64,000 nucleotides of DNA from Patiriisocius sp047731265 (GTDB lineage: Bacteria; Bacteroidota; Bacteroidia; Flavobacteriales; Flavobacteriaceae), in NCBI RefSeq assembly GCF_047731265.1, contig NZ_CP159835.1:2976001-3040000 (forward strand). Reading direction: 5' to 3'. The first letter of the stretch is position 1. Every line of letters starts with the position of its first letter. Both the position numbers and the translations under genes were made by a program. The notes beneath the pieces are model-generated. The model had not been told where the DNA came from. It made no database searches and worked only from the letters and a program-made list of their open reading frames with translations. Below, one piece after another: positions 8,166 to 17,663 of this stretch.

Positions 8166-8915
8166 ATGAAAAACACAAAAAAAGAATTAATTTTCCTACG
8201 AACGTTTGCATTTACTACAGCCTTAGGTATTCTAACATTTGCTTCTGTTGCTTTTAAACAATCTAGCAATCAAAAATTTGGAACTATAGATGTAGAACGC
8301 ATTAATATTGTAGAAAAAGATGGAACAACAAAGATGATTATTACAAATGTAGCAGAATTTCCTAACGGAAAAGACTCGATAAACAATAGGCCAATAAACG
8401 TAAAACGTAAAAAGCGTTCAGGAATGCTCTTTTTTAATGAAGATGGCATTGAATGTGGAGGTTTTATTTATGACGGAAACAAAAAAGAAAATGGACATAG
8501 TTCGGGGCTCTCATTAACTTTTGATAAATACGATGGTGATCAGGCAATGCAACTGCTAAATACTGATAGCAAACGAGATGGAAAAAGAAGTATTAGAAGT
8601 TCATTAGTTTTTAACGATTTACCAGAAAACTCTACACAGTCAAGTACCGCTAAAATATTTGCAGAATTAGATTCTATAAAAGATAAAAAAATATGGAGAA
8701 AAAAATATAATGAATATGCGAAAAAAGGACTAGTTGGCATCACTAAAAGACTTGAACTTGGAAATCTTGGTAAAGGTCGACCAAACGGATTATTTCTTTA
8801 TGATGATGACGGGAAAATGAGAGCAATGTTTTGTATCGATTCAGAAAATAGCGTTCGTTTAGAAATGTTTGACCAAAAAGGGAATAAGGTAAGTTCATGG
8901 CCTACAAAAAAATAA
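8166..8915 (+). CDS. Hypothetical exported or membrane-anchored protein
   Basis: 249 residues with an N-terminal hydrophobic segment (about 11-30, FAFTTALGILTFASVAF) that may be an uncleaved signal anchor. The rest is soluble, with recurring IVEKDGTTKMIITN, GMLFFNEDGIECGGFIYDG and GLFLYDDDGKMRAMF strings that suggest a repeated beta-meander. No family name can be given. It is the first gene of a three-gene cassette (start GTTACCCTTA at 7997) with a LytS/LytTR two-component pair and is separated from it by a strong hairpin, so it may be a target or partner of that system; this is inference. Confidence 0.65.
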   Translation: MKNTKKELIFLRTFAFTTALGILTFASVAFKQSSNQKFGTIDVERINIVEKDGTTKMIITNVAEFPNGKDSINNRPINVKRKKRSGMLFFNEDGIECGGFIYDGNKKENGHSSGLSLTFDKYDGDQAMQLLNTDSKRDGKRSIRSSLVFNDLPENSTQSSTAKIFAELDSIKDKKIWRKKYNEYAKKGLVGITKRLELGNLGKGRPNGLFLYDDDGKMRAMFCIDSENSVRLEMFDQKGNKVSSWPTKK

Positions 8916-8924
8916 AATTTATAA

Positions 8925-8962
8925 TTTTCGGTGAAAATTTTAGTGAAAATTTTCACCGAAAA
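8925..8962. terminator. Perfect 17-bp stem-loop between the exported gene and the kinase gene
   Basis: TTTTCGGTGAAAATTTT (8925-8941), loop AGTG, AAAATTTTCACCGAAAA (8946-8962): a perfect 17-base inverted repeat 10 bases after the stop at 8915 and 23 bases before the kinase start. It may act as a terminator or attenuator, or as an operator for the LytTR regulator; there is no long T tract. Confidence 0.65.
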
Positions 8963-8984
8963 CTTTATATATTTACCAACACTA

Positions 8985-10040
8985 ATGATGAAAAAAATAA
9001 TTCAATATCTAAAAAATAACCAAACCTTTATTCTTTTCTTATTTGTTTTTAGTTGGGTTTTAACTCTTAAAAATAAAATAGGGTTTGCAAGTTCTTGGAA
9101 CGATTTAGTGTTCCATCCAGATGCTCCTTTTTGGGTATTTATAGACGCCTTTTTTATCTTCATTTTTATAGATTTTATTAAAGGAAGATTTGAAAAAAAA
9201 AACATAAAAGAAACCCCATCTGCATGGGAATATTTAAAATTTTTCGGAATAAGTTTTGTCTGTTATATATTCATAATCAACGTATTTGGAATTCTTGTTT
9301 CGATGGGTTTTAATACTGTTTCTAGAAACTTTAATTCTTCGTATCAAATAACCTATAAAGTTTTCGTGCAAATTATTGATTTTATAATTTTTGGCGGCTT
9401 TTCTTTAGCCTATTTATATTCTAAAGAAAATAGAAATTATAGAAAAAGGCTAAGCGCATACGAAATCAGTAACTCTAAAAGCAAAATACAGCAGCTTAAA
9501 GCACAGTTAAATCCGCATTTTCTTTTTAACAATTTAAATATATTAGATCAGCTTATTGAAGAAGATCAACTTAAAGCTTCTGATTTTTTAAGCCGTTTTT
9601 CAGAACTCTATCGTTATGCCTTGAGAAGTTCTGAAAAAGAACTAATCGGTATCCGAGAAGAGCTAACATTTATTCAAAATTATTTTGAGTTAATGGAGAC
9701 AAAGTATCAGGGCTATTATCAATTAATTATTAAAAACAATATAAAAACTTCAAACACCATAGTTCCTCCATTTTGTCTACAAGTATTAGTAGAGAACGCT
9801 ATTGTGCATAATCTGGGAACAATTAAAAATCCTGTAATTATACATATTACAATAGAAAACGGAATTAAAGTTACCAATAATAAGATTGAGCAAAGCAGAA
9901 AGAAAAAAAATAATGGCGTAGCCTTAAAAAATCTGAACGAACAATTTAAACTACTAACAAACACCCCTATAACTATTCAGGAATCTGAGAGTGACTTTAC
10001 TGTTATATTACCTCTTATGAAAACAAATAACAATGCTTAA
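8985..10040 (+). CDS. LytS/YehU-type sensor histidine kinase
   Basis: 351 residues. I start at the ATG pair 8985/8988, because the longer frame's GTG at 8931 lies inside a perfect hairpin. Four membrane helices span about residues 10-140. A His_kinase domain follows: AQLNPHFLFNNLN with the phospho-acceptor His at about 178, then HATPase N-box PPFCLQVLVENAIVHN; the G-boxes are reduced to NNGVALKNLNEQF, as usual in this class. It should autophosphorylate and act on the response regulator encoded next, whose start overlaps this stop by 8 bases. Membrane-bound; signal unknown. Confidence 0.88.
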   Translation: MMKKIIQYLKNNQTFILFLFVFSWVLTLKNKIGFASSWNDLVFHPDAPFWVFIDAFFIFIFIDFIKGRFEKKNIKETPSAWEYLKFFGISFVCYIFIINVFGILVSMGFNTVSRNFNSSYQITYKVFVQIIDFIIFGGFSLAYLYSKENRNYRKRLSAYEISNSKSKIQQLKAQLNPHFLFNNLNILDQLIEEDQLKASDFLSRFSELYRYALRSSEKELIGIREELTFIQNYFELMETKYQGYYQLIIKNNIKTSNTIVPPFCLQVLVENAIVHNLGTIKNPVIIHITIENGIKVTNNKIEQSRKKKNNGVALKNLNEQFKLLTNTPITIQESESDFTVILPLMKTNNNA

Positions 10041-10806
10041 AATAGTAATCATAGAAGACGAAGCTCCTGCTAGAAAGAAACTTAAGAACTACATAGAAAA
10101 AACTAGAGAGCCTTTTGAAATTATAAAAGAAATTGAGACTGTTGATGAAACCCAATCATTTTTTCAAACGCATCCCGATGTAGATTTAGTTTTTTCGGAC
10201 ATTGAATTACGAGATGGAAATGTTTTTGATGTATACAATGAAATAGAAATCACCGCTCCCATTATTTTTATAACGGCTTATGATAGTTTTTGGATGAATG
10301 CTTTTGAATCCAGTGGTATTGAGTATTTATTAAAACCTTATTCATATCCACGTTTTGAAAAAGCTTGGCTTAAATATACTTTCTTGAAAAACAAAATGAA
10401 GGTTAATCACAATGATCTCATTAGCAAGTTAGATGCATATTATCAAAGCAAGTTAGATTTAAAACCAATATATAAAGAGTACATTCCGGTAAAATCTAAC
10501 AGCGGTATTTACTTTTTAAAAGTAGAAGACATTATTTTCATTCAATCAGATTATGGTGTTATTTTTGCTTATGACTCAGCCAATAAAAAACATCTATTAA
10601 ACCAAACCTCTCTCAAAGAAATTCAAGAAATGCTCAACCCAATAGTCTTCTTTAAAATCAACAGAAGCGAGTTTGTTAATAAAGTTTATATTGAAAAAAT
10701 AAATCGCTATACTAAAAATACTGTCGCCATTAATATAAAGTCTCACACCTTAAAAACGAGCCAAAACAACACAGCCGCATTTAATTCTTGGATGGGATTA
10801 AAATAA
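10033..10806 (+). CDS. LytTR-family response regulator
   Basis: 257 residues. Receiver domain at 1-120 with acidic pair E8/D9, phospho-acceptor D56 (LVFSDIEL), T81 and K101 (LLKPYS). The C-terminal ~100 residues are a LytTR DNA-binding domain (VEDIIFIQSDYG, then FFKINRSEFVNK). It is translated from an 8-base overlap with the kinase gene. LytTR regulators bind direct repeats; the strong palindrome at 8925-8962 in the same cassette is a candidate but not a typical LytTR site. Last gene of the cassette, whose end AAAGGTAAC (10877-10885) pairs imperfectly with its start at 7997. Confidence 0.9.
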   Translation: MLKIVIIEDEAPARKKLKNYIEKTREPFEIIKEIETVDETQSFFQTHPDVDLVFSDIELRDGNVFDVYNEIEITAPIIFITAYDSFWMNAFESSGIEYLLKPYSYPRFEKAWLKYTFLKNKMKVNHNDLISKLDAYYQSKLDLKPIYKEYIPVKSNSGIYFLKVEDIIFIQSDYGVIFAYDSANKKHLLNQTSLKEIQEMLNPIVFFKINRSEFVNKVYIEKINRYTKNTVAINIKSHTLKTSQNNTAAFNSWMGLK

Positions 10807-10876
10807 TACGAAATTATTAGAATTATTTTAAATTAAAAACGAGCAAAAGTTTAATTTTAACATTACACAAACTACT

Positions 10877-11002
10877 AAAGGTAACAACGTGTGTAATTAA
10901 TTGCTGCGGAATCCCTTCGCAGCAATTCACTTGAATTAATTAACTTCGTCGTGCGTGGGAAAATCCTAACTGATTTTCCGCAACTAACCACACACAAACC
11001 GT
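10877..11002 (+). other. attC-like site 5 (~126 b)
   Basis: AAAGGTAAC opens the site; GTGTGTAATTAATTGCTGCGG and CCGCAACTAACCACACACAAACC are the complementary arms. A second internal hairpin, GCTGCGGAATCCCTTCGCAGC, sits in the left arm. A complete site, followed directly by repeat copy 3. Confidence 0.75.
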
Positions 11003-11520
11003 CAAGAAAAACCACCTCCATTTCAAATTATAAGTAAACATTTAGCATTTTATTTATCAAAACGATTAGATCCAAAGTGCAATGGGTGCTATGCCCTACA
11101 AACCAACTGCTGTAAAATTTAAATAAAAGCAAACCAAAATCAGGTATTTATACCTATTGACATTAAACTCCCATGCTTCTATATTTACGAATTCGGAAGC
11201 CCTTTTATGATCCAGCATACAAGAAACACAAACCAAAGGCTGGAACACTACCAATACCCTAAGCGGTAAACTAAAGAGTGTTTTAGAAAGGCTGGGGGAG
11301 TGCTTAGTAAATAAATTGGTTTTTTTACCATCGCCTGTAAAAAAATAATTAGCGTGAATACGGGAAACCGTAATAAAAGAAATAGCATAAAGAGTATTTT
11401 TAAACATTACAAAGCTGCCGGCACGCAGGTGGCACGAAATAATTTTAATAAAAACATCATAAACCTTTTAGATTTGTGATGATATAATAGAAATAAACGT
11501 CATATGGTGTTTATATACAT
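11003..11520 (+). repeat. IS110-derived attC-associated repeat, copy 3
   Basis: Starts CAAGAAAAACCACCTCC right after a complete attC-like site and ends TATATACATGTTG at the next cassette start, GTTGCCCGC (11521). Here the stem CATCATAAA pairs with TTTGTGATG (a G.U wobble replacing A-U of copies 1 and 2), and the GAAA-capped stem is ACGG/CCGT. Confidence 0.85.
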
Positions 11521-11553
11521 GTTGCCCGCAATGCAAAAAAACACAGAACACCT

Positions 11554-12462
11554 ATGAACATTTGGCGAATAAACTTAAAATCCTCATCAATAAACAATGT
11601 CAATCCAAGACAATTTTGCTTACTAAATAACATTGTCGGAGTTGGATGGCGAATAAGCGAAAAAACAGAAAAAGCTGTAGAATGGTCTGAATATAATAAA
11701 AGAGCTTCTACAATGTATGGCGACAGGAGTTGGAAATCTGCATTGAATGCTATAAAGCATAAAATGCAAGTTGACGACCTTATTTGGACACGAGACAGAC
11801 AAAACAATTATTATTTAGGAAGAATAACGAGTGATTGGCAGTATCAAAGTGAAATAGAAAACCTTGAGGCGGATATTGTAAATATTAGGAATTGCGATTG
11901 GGTTAAAATCGGAACAGTTGAATCTGTGCCAGGTAAGTTGGTTAATAGTTTTATTCCTGCAAGAACACTTCAAAAAGTTAATGATAATGCCGTCAAAACC
12001 TATTCAAAATTCACATTCAATCGACTAAAAGAAGAAGAAGTTTATAAGTTAGAAAATTTGGATACGGACGATATATTCTCGCTTCTATCATCAGATGACT
12101 GTGAAGACTTAATTGCTATGTATCTGCAAGTTGAAAAGGGTTATTATTTAATTCCAAGTTCTTGCAAATCCAGTATGATGGGTTATGAATTTGAATTAAA
12201 ACATAAAATATCTGGTCAAAGTGCTGTTGTTCAAGTGAAAAATGGATTTGTGAATTTGAACGCTGATAGTTACGATAAACTTGATTGCGAGGTTTATTTA
12301 TTCACGACAAAAGGGACTTATAATGGTACTGCAAAAGACAATATTCATTTTATAGCTCGTTCTGATATTGAAGACTTTATGGTAAAGTATGATAACGTAT
12401 TACCGAATAAAATAAGGATGTGGAAACAACAACTCGAAAGCACAGCGGGCAACAACGTATAA
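11554..12462 (+). CDS. Restriction-endonuclease-like protein (putative PD-(D/E)xK fold)
   Basis: 302 residues in two parts. The N-terminal ~150 residues (WRINLKSSSINN, then DDLIWTRDRQNNYYLGRI) resemble the modified-base or EVE-like reader domain found before Mrr- and McrB-type nucleases. The C-terminal ~130 residues read as a nuclease fold: DCEDLIAMYLQ, then YEFELKHKISGQ and the strand AVVQVKNG, giving a possible E-x(n)-(Q)VK active site. The likely role is restriction of foreign DNA, but this is inference from short motifs. The last codons and stop (AACAACGTATAA) are supplied by the attC-like site, so the protein ends in NNV. Ends pair perfectly: 11521 and 12445. Confidence 0.65.
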   Translation: MNIWRINLKSSSINNVNPRQFCLLNNIVGVGWRISEKTEKAVEWSEYNKRASTMYGDRSWKSALNAIKHKMQVDDLIWTRDRQNNYYLGRITSDWQYQSEIENLEADIVNIRNCDWVKIGTVESVPGKLVNSFIPARTLQKVNDNAVKTYSKFTFNRLKEEEVYKLENLDTDDIFSLLSSDDCEDLIAMYLQVEKGYYLIPSSCKSSMMGYEFELKHKISGQSAVVQVKNGFVNLNADSYDKLDCEVYLFTTKGTYNGTAKDNIHFIARSDIEDFMVKYDNVLPNKIRMWKQQLESTAGNNV

Positions 12463-12637
12463 AAACAATAGGGCAATTGGTGATTAACCCAATGTTTCAG
12501 GCACTTTTTCGAGGTCGCCAAATTTTTAAATTTGGCTTATTGAGAAAAAAAAATAATAAAAATTTAAAAATTCGGCTTGTGTTAAACCGAATGGTAACAG
12601 CTCATTTTCAGCCCTACTGTTCTTATACACAAACGTT
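12445..12637 (+). other. attC-like site 6 (class B, 193 b)
   Basis: GCGGGCAAC complements the cassette start at 11521. Class B arms are AACAACGTATAAAAACAAT plus AGGGC at the left and GCCCTACTGTTCTTATACAC at the right, with nested hairpins AAATTTTTAAATTT inside. The upstream gene stops inside it at 12462. An 82-codon + strand frame crossing it (12420-12668) is just the palindrome read through. Confidence 0.85.
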
Positions 12638-12669
12638 GGCAAACACTAATAAAAAGAAACAATTTTAAC

Positions 12670-14241
12670 ATGAAAAAAATCACATTACTACTTTTGTTAT
12701 CAATCACTTTTAATAATTATGCACAAGATGTTTCAATCAAAAAAAGTGAAATTTTTAAAGACTCTAAAAAGAATAGTTCCTTAGTGTATTCCTTAGAAGA
12801 TGAAAATGGTGGGCTTGTCACAATTAGAGCTTTCTATGGGGGAATGCTGCAAAAACTTAAAGGGTATTATATTCAACATTTTGATTCTAATTTAAAGCTA
12901 TTAAAAGAAGTCGAGTATGAGGTTGATAAAAACGAGCTAAAAAATGCTTTTATTAAAGACAATAAATTACATTTAATTGAATATAATATAGATAAAAAAG
13001 CAGATAAAATTACATTTAATGCAGTATCTGCATATTTAAAAGACCTGAAATTTAGTTATAAAGAAATATTATCTCTTTCTGAAGATGAGCAACAAAAATA
13101 TTTTGGGGTCTTGTTATTTCCGTTTCTAATTAATAATTTCTCTCAATATGACAACAACAATGCAGGAGAAGTTGTAATGTCTAGTAATAACAGTTATTTT
13201 GTGATAAATTTTGACATTAAGAATAAAGATAAGGAAACTCATAAAATTTTTGTTTTTAACAATAATTTTGAAAAAGTCTATGAACAATTAATTGAAAAAA
13301 ATATAAAAGACAAGTATTTTGATTACCAAAGTATTGATATCGATGATAATAATGGTACTGTTTACTTCTTAGGTAAATCTTTTGAAAATGAGTCTAGAAA
13401 ATCAAAGAAAAAAGGAGAGGCCAATTATCACTTCGAGTTATATAAAGTTAATACTAACGGCCAAACAAAGACTAGTTTTAAAAATGCTGATAAATTTATT
13501 TCTTCATTAGAATTGATAACATCTGATAACCGAGTAGCATGTGTCGGATTTTACGGAAAAAAAGATGAAAATAAAATAAATGGAGTAAGTCTTTTTAATT
13601 TAAATCCAGAAACCCTTAAAATCGAAACAGAAAAATTCACACCTTTTTCTGAACAATTTCTATCAGATAAGTATGGCAACAAAGGAGGAAAGAAAAAAAG
13701 AAAAAAGGAAAAAGGAATAAAAAACATTGATTTTAAAGACGTAAACTTAATGGATAATGGAGACATTGTTTTAAATGCAGAAGAATTTTATATCACTACG
13801 CGCACATCAACATCAGCCAAAGGAATTGTAAGTACGCGCACAGTTTATCACTTCGACGATATTATAAGTCTTAGGCTAAATACAGATGGTGATTTAAAAT
13901 GGGCTAGAAACATTAATAAAAGGCAAGTAGGTTTTAGTAATAGTTCTTACACATCTATAACAGTTGGCGAAGATTCTTATTTTTTTATAAATTGCTCAGA
14001 TAATATAAAAAAATTAAGTGCAGACAGAATAGCTTTCAAACAAACAAAAGCAAAAAAATCTAATCTATATGTGATTAAAATTAATCAAGAAGGTAACTTT
14101 GATTTTAAAAAATTGATTGATGATAAAGAGTCTAAAGTATATTATAAAGTAAATAACGGAAATGTAAACCTTGATAATCAAACTGTTATTTTAATAGGAA
14201 AGAGAAAGAAAAAATCAAGGGTTTTAAAGCTGAAAATTTAA
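12670..14241 (+). CDS. Secreted protein of unknown function
   Basis: 523 residues with a clear signal peptide (MKKITLLLLLSITFNNYA, cleavage after YAQ). The mature part is lysine/asparagine-rich and mostly predicted beta, reminiscent of repeated blades (NGTVYFLGKSF, NRVACVGFYGKKD, NGDIVLNAEEFY) as in beta-propeller-like Bacteroidota surface proteins, and carries a basic KKKRKKEKG loop near residue 340. No T9SS sorting domain is seen. Single gene of a cassette with perfect ends (GTTGGCAAA at 12635, TTTGCCAAC at 14251). Function unknown. Confidence 0.7.
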   Translation: MKKITLLLLLSITFNNYAQDVSIKKSEIFKDSKKNSSLVYSLEDENGGLVTIRAFYGGMLQKLKGYYIQHFDSNLKLLKEVEYEVDKNELKNAFIKDNKLHLIEYNIDKKADKITFNAVSAYLKDLKFSYKEILSLSEDEQQKYFGVLLFPFLINNFSQYDNNNAGEVVMSSNNSYFVINFDIKNKDKETHKIFVFNNNFEKVYEQLIEKNIKDKYFDYQSIDIDDNNGTVYFLGKSFENESRKSKKKGEANYHFELYKVNTNGQTKTSFKNADKFISSLELITSDNRVACVGFYGKKDENKINGVSLFNLNPETLKIETEKFTPFSEQFLSDKYGNKGGKKKRKKEKGIKNIDFKDVNLMDNGDIVLNAEEFYITTRTSTSAKGIVSTRTVYHFDDIISLRLNTDGDLKWARNINKRQVGFSNSSYTSITVGEDSYFFINCSDNIKKLSADRIAFKQTKAKKSNLYVIKINQEGNFDFKKLIDDKESKVYYKVNNGNVNLDNQTVILIGKRKKKSRVLKLKI

Positions 14242-14250
14242 AAAAAACGA

Positions 14251-14345
14251 TTTGCCAACAATGGCTATAAATAATTACTTGTTTTAGCCTACTTACGAAA
14301 ATCCTCGTGGATTTTCAGCTTGGAGTGTGCTTGCATAGTACTTTA
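14251..14345 (+). other. attC-like site 7 (class A, right arm lost)
   Basis: TTTGCCAAC (14251-14259) pairs with the cassette start at 12635. The left arm and central hairpin (AAAATCC-TCGT-GGATTTT) are class A, but after AGTACTTTAGCCCC the expected CATAGCCA..CCGTTG right arm is missing. This is the first sign of decay in the array and explains why no start can be read for the next gene. Confidence 0.65.
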
Positions 14346-14539
14346 GCCCCTAATAAGTTCGGAGTGATATTTTAAATTTCAAAACTAATACATTTGAGAT
14401 ATGAAATACAAGTTTAAAAAACATACTCGTTTTAAACCAATTTGAAAAAGCTGTTGATAAATATGAAAAATAAGTATGTATTTGATTAAGTTATCTATTT
14501 TTAAACTAAAAATACACTCACATTAATATAATCCTAAAC
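14346..14539. other. AT-rich spacer with a promoter-like box
   Basis: No gene seen. TACATTTG (14389-14396) fits the -7 box but is 140 bases from the next start. A short ATGAAATACAAG frame begins at 14401 and stops after 15 codons. Probably remains of a lost cassette. Confidence 0.3.
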
Positions 14540-15238
14540 TTGATTGTTAAGAAAAATTTAATACTTTCAGCATTGTTATTTTGGTCAGTAAGCTGTTTTG
14601 CACAAAATCCAAATCCCGATATATTCCAAACTTGGCACTTAAAAGATATGTTTATTCAATTTGGTCCACCATTTGATTTAATGGATCCTCCTGTTTATGC
14701 TACACTAACAATTTCGGAAAATTTCGATTTTAGCGGAATAGGATCGTGTAACACATTTTCTGGATCTTATGTGTACGATTCAGTCCTTGATAGATTTACG
14801 GGAGATGAATTTGAGGCTACTAATGAAGACTGTGTGTTTCCATATCACAATAACTTTGAACAGGAATATTTTGAAGATGTGACGGGTATTTGGGAATATG
14901 AGATTATTGAAGACGGTTTTGGGTTGCAACTTAATATTTATGATCTATTTGAATTAGATGCGATTTTTACTAATTATACTCTTTCAACAGCGGATGTAGA
15001 AAAAGTAAAAGTTGCTATTTATCCTAATCCAGTTGCTGATATATTATCTATTTCTTCTATCAATAACCGTGTTTTATCAATTGAAATTTATACCATAGAA
15101 GGGAAGAACGTTACCATACATACTGCGGTGAATCAGGAAATCAATAATATCAATGTAACGCATCTAGATTCTGGTATTTATTTCTTGAATATATTTACAG
15201 ATGACGGTCGAATTACCAAAAGAATCGTTAAAAATTAG
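14540..15238 (+). CDS. Secreted META-like protein with T9SS type A sorting domain
   Basis: 232 residues. The start is TTG at 14540 (no ATG is available), giving a signal peptide through SCFAQ. The central domain has WHLKDMFI, TLTISENFDFSG and GSCNTFSGSYV, a pattern like META/HslJ-type domains. The C-terminal ~75 residues are a T9SS type A sorting domain: VAIYPNPVADILSIS, then GKNV, then LDSGIYFLNIFTDDG and a basic end. The protein would cross the outer membrane by the type IX system and be attached or released. Its 5' site is truncated, and its own 3' site begins TTGGCCAAC at 15270. Confidence 0.75.
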   Translation: MIVKKNLILSALLFWSVSCFAQNPNPDIFQTWHLKDMFIQFGPPFDLMDPPVYATLTISENFDFSGIGSCNTFSGSYVYDSVLDRFTGDEFEATNEDCVFPYHNNFEQEYFEDVTGIWEYEIIEDGFGLQLNIYDLFELDAIFTNYTLSTADVEKVKVAIYPNPVADILSISSINNRVLSIEIYTIEGKNVTIHTAVNQEINNINVTHLDSGIYFLNIFTDDGRITKRIVKN

Positions 15239-15269
15239 CGAGGCCAGATAATAAAAAACACGACAGCCA

Positions 15270-15402
15270 TTGGCCAACAACGCATAACTGCACATTGCTT
15301 CCGATTTTCCTTTCGGAAAATCCTCGCAAACGGAAAATGCTGTATTTTTTACGTAAATTCAAACGGAAATCAACGCAACAGTGCTTTATACACAACCGTC
15401 AA
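15270..15402 (+). other. attC-like site 8 (~130 b), followed by an IS insertion
   Basis: TTGGCCAAC opens the site; AACGCATAACTGCACATTGC faces CAACAGTGCTTTATACACAACCG, with the central hairpin CCGATTTTCC-TTT-CGGAAAATCC. It closes CCGTCAAA, right where the IS1182-family element begins. Confidence 0.7.
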
Positions 15403-15403
15403 A

Positions 15404-16976
15404 CTGTCTAAAAACCTCTTGCATTTTTCATAAGAATTGTTTAATTTCATGCTATGAAATATATAGCTGGAAGATATTATTGAGGACAATAATACTGTCT
15501 GGGATATAGATTACTTTGTTGAGCACCTCGAGATGTCAACGTTGGGGTTTGAAACAGATTTTATCGAGAATGGCAGACCTGGATATCATCCCAAAGTGCT
15601 TCTCAAATTGTACAGCTATGGCTATATGAACAGGATTCGTTCTTCAAGACAGCTTGAAAGGGAATGTAAACGGAATATCGAGCTAATGTGGCTGCTCGAG
15701 TCACTATCCCCAGATCACAATACCATCAGCAATTTTAGAAAAGATAATGCCAAAGCCATCAAGAGAACTTTTCACGCCACGGTAAAAATTGCCAGAAACT
15801 TTGGTCTCACTGGGGCACAACTCATCGCTGGTGATGGTACCAAGATGAGGGCTCAAAACAGCAAGAAGAACAACTACAATCTTAAAAAAGTAGCACGCCA
15901 CATTGAATATATAGATAATAAGTTACAGCAGTACAGCCAAGAACTGGAGCAAACCGAAGAACCCGAGAGGCAAACTGAGATAGCACAGCAGCTTAAAAAA
16001 CAGCAGCAACGTAAATCTAATTACACAAAAATAGAAACACCGTTAAAGGAGTCCGGTGAACCTCAAATATCAACCTCAGATCCAGACAGCAAACATATGA
16101 TTGTGCGTAATAACATTACAGAGGTAGCGTATAATATTCAATCCACCGTTGATGCCGAACATTGCATACCTATTGATTACGATGTCACCAACGTGAACGA
16201 CAAAAAGGCGATGGGAAATATGCTGAGGAGCGCAAAAGCAATATTGAGAAACAATGATTTTACCGCACTATTTGACAAAGGATACCACACGGGAAGCGAA
16301 CTCCGAACTGCAAATGAGCTTGATATCGACACCCTCGTGGCAGTACCAGGGATAGGCAGGAGCTCACAGGCGCCAGACCCCAATTACAACTCGGAACACT
16401 TTTACTATAATACAACAGATGACACCTACACCTGCCCACAGGGGCATATCCTGAGCAGTAATGGTACGTGGTATAAAAACGTAATTACAGGTTCAAACAG
16501 GGTAAGACAAAAGAATGTAAGAACTGTCCAGTCCGTGACCTGTGCACCACATCAAAAGTGAATGGCAAGGTTTTGCAGCGTAGTAAAAACCAACAATATA
16601 TTGAAGACAATACCTTAAGCGCAGCCAACAACCAACAAACTTATAAAAAACGCCAGGCAATAGTGGAACATCCTTTCGGAACCATAAAAAGACAATGGGG
16701 CTTCGACCATATACGTACTAAAAAACCCAAACAAAGAGCTTCTGCAGATGTGGGGCTTATCTTTATTGCCTACAACTTGAAGAGGATATTGAAGGTTATA
16801 GGGGGCAAAAATGTTCTAAGCAACACTATAAATGCTTTGTACAGCCACATAATAAGCTTGGTGAGGGGATATGCCGAAGCACTGGCCGTAAAAACCTATT
16901 TTACCACCCAGCCTTCCATTTTTGATCAAAATCCACTACTTTTAAATAATTACAAAAATAAGGTGGGTTATTAGAC
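15404..16976 (+). mobile_element. IS1182-family insertion sequence
   Basis: About 1.57 kb bounded by imperfect inverted repeats CTGTCTAAAAACC (15404) and GGGTTATTAGACAG (end 16976). It sits exactly between the end of attC-like site 8 and the next cassette start GTTATATAC at 16985. No convincing target duplication is visible at either edge. Its base composition is richer in G+C than the neighbouring cassettes. Confidence 0.75.
15473..16974 (+). pseudogene. IS1182-family DDE transposase, frameshifted
   Basis: The two frames 15533-16561 and 16558-16974 are one gene broken by a frameshift near 16500-16515. After it the other frame reads ECKNCPVRDLC, the usual zinc-binding part, and continues to HPFGTIKRQWGFDHI and the C terminus. 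Upstream of the ATG at 15533 homologous residues (LEDIIEDNNTVWDIDYFVEH) continue in frame to a stop, so the N terminus is also damaged. Family marks are GYHPKVLLKLYSYGYMNRI, SPDHNTISNFRK and AGDGTKMRA. It should be inactive unless frameshifting restores it. Confidence 0.85.
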
Positions 16977-17012
16977 AGACTGCCGTTATATACAATTATA
17001 AAACGAAATCAA

Positions 17013-17372
17013 ATGAATCTAAAAGAACAATTAAAAGACGTTAAAGATTACTTCACTCCAAAAATAGTTACAGAAGTTAATAACCAGTATGTGAAAATTG
17101 CCAAGATCAAAGGCCAAGAAGTTCCTTGGCATAATCACGAAAATGAGGATGAACTATTTTACATAATAGAAGGTGAACTTTTAATGGAAGTCGAAAATGA
17201 GACTAATAGGACTATGAAAACTGGAGATATGTTGGTAGTTCCAAAAGGAATTAACCATCGAGTTTCTTCAATAGACGAATGTTCAATTATGTTAATAGAG
17301 ACCAAAACAACAAAGCATACAGGAGAAGTTAAGTCTTCCATAACCAAATCAATCCAAGAACAATCTTACTGA
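17013..17372 (+). CDS. Cupin-domain protein
   Basis: 119 residues, essentially one cupin barrel. Motif 1 is VPWHNHENEDELFYIIEGEL (about residues 38-57, with His, His and Glu metal ligands), and motif 2 is GDMLVVPKGINHRV (about 72-85, with the second-motif His). Small single-domain cupins bind a metal and may be isomerases, oxygenases or simple sensors; the substrate cannot be read. No partner gene shares its cassette, whose start GTTATATAC (16985) and end GTAGCTAAC (17408) pair with two mismatches. The cytoplasm is the likely location, as there is no signal peptide. Confidence 0.88.
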   Translation: MNLKEQLKDVKDYFTPKIVTEVNNQYVKIAKIKGQEVPWHNHENEDELFYIIEGELLMEVENETNRTMKTGDMLVVPKGINHRVSSIDECSIMLIETKTTKHTGEVKSSITKSIQEQSY

Positions 17373-17407
17373 ATAGGACTTAAAGTAGTTACTTCTGAGA
17401 AAAAACT

Positions 17408-17535
17408 GTAGCTAACAAAGTGCATAATTTATTGCTAGTTCTGGCTTACTTACAAAAATCCTCGTGGATTTTCAGCTTGGAGTGTGCCTGCCTAGTTAAG
17501 TACTAAGCCACGCAACTACTCATAGCCGAGCCGTT
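17408..17535 (+). other. attC-like site 9 (class A, ~128 b)
   Basis: GTAGCTAAC opens it; left arm AAAGTGCATAATTTATTGC, central hairpin AAAATCC-TCGT-GGATTTT, right arm CAACTACTCATAGCCGAGCC, closing GTTGTGG at 17533. No later site in the window opens with the complement (CCACAAC), so the next cassette has lost its own 3' site. Confidence 0.75.
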
Positions 17536-17663
17536 GTGGTGCATTTAAGAAAAAATAATATAAAAAAAAGGTCAACCTATATCAGTATAAGACACTTTTG
17601 TTCTTTCTGATTAATAACTAAAATTAAGTATTTAAATAGAAATCAAATCCAAGCCTTGTATAA

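Noticed and set aside
12420..12668. 82-codon + strand frame at a cassette junction
   Set aside because: It lies across the class B palindrome and overlaps the end of the nuclease-like gene; composition and position show it is the recombination site read through.
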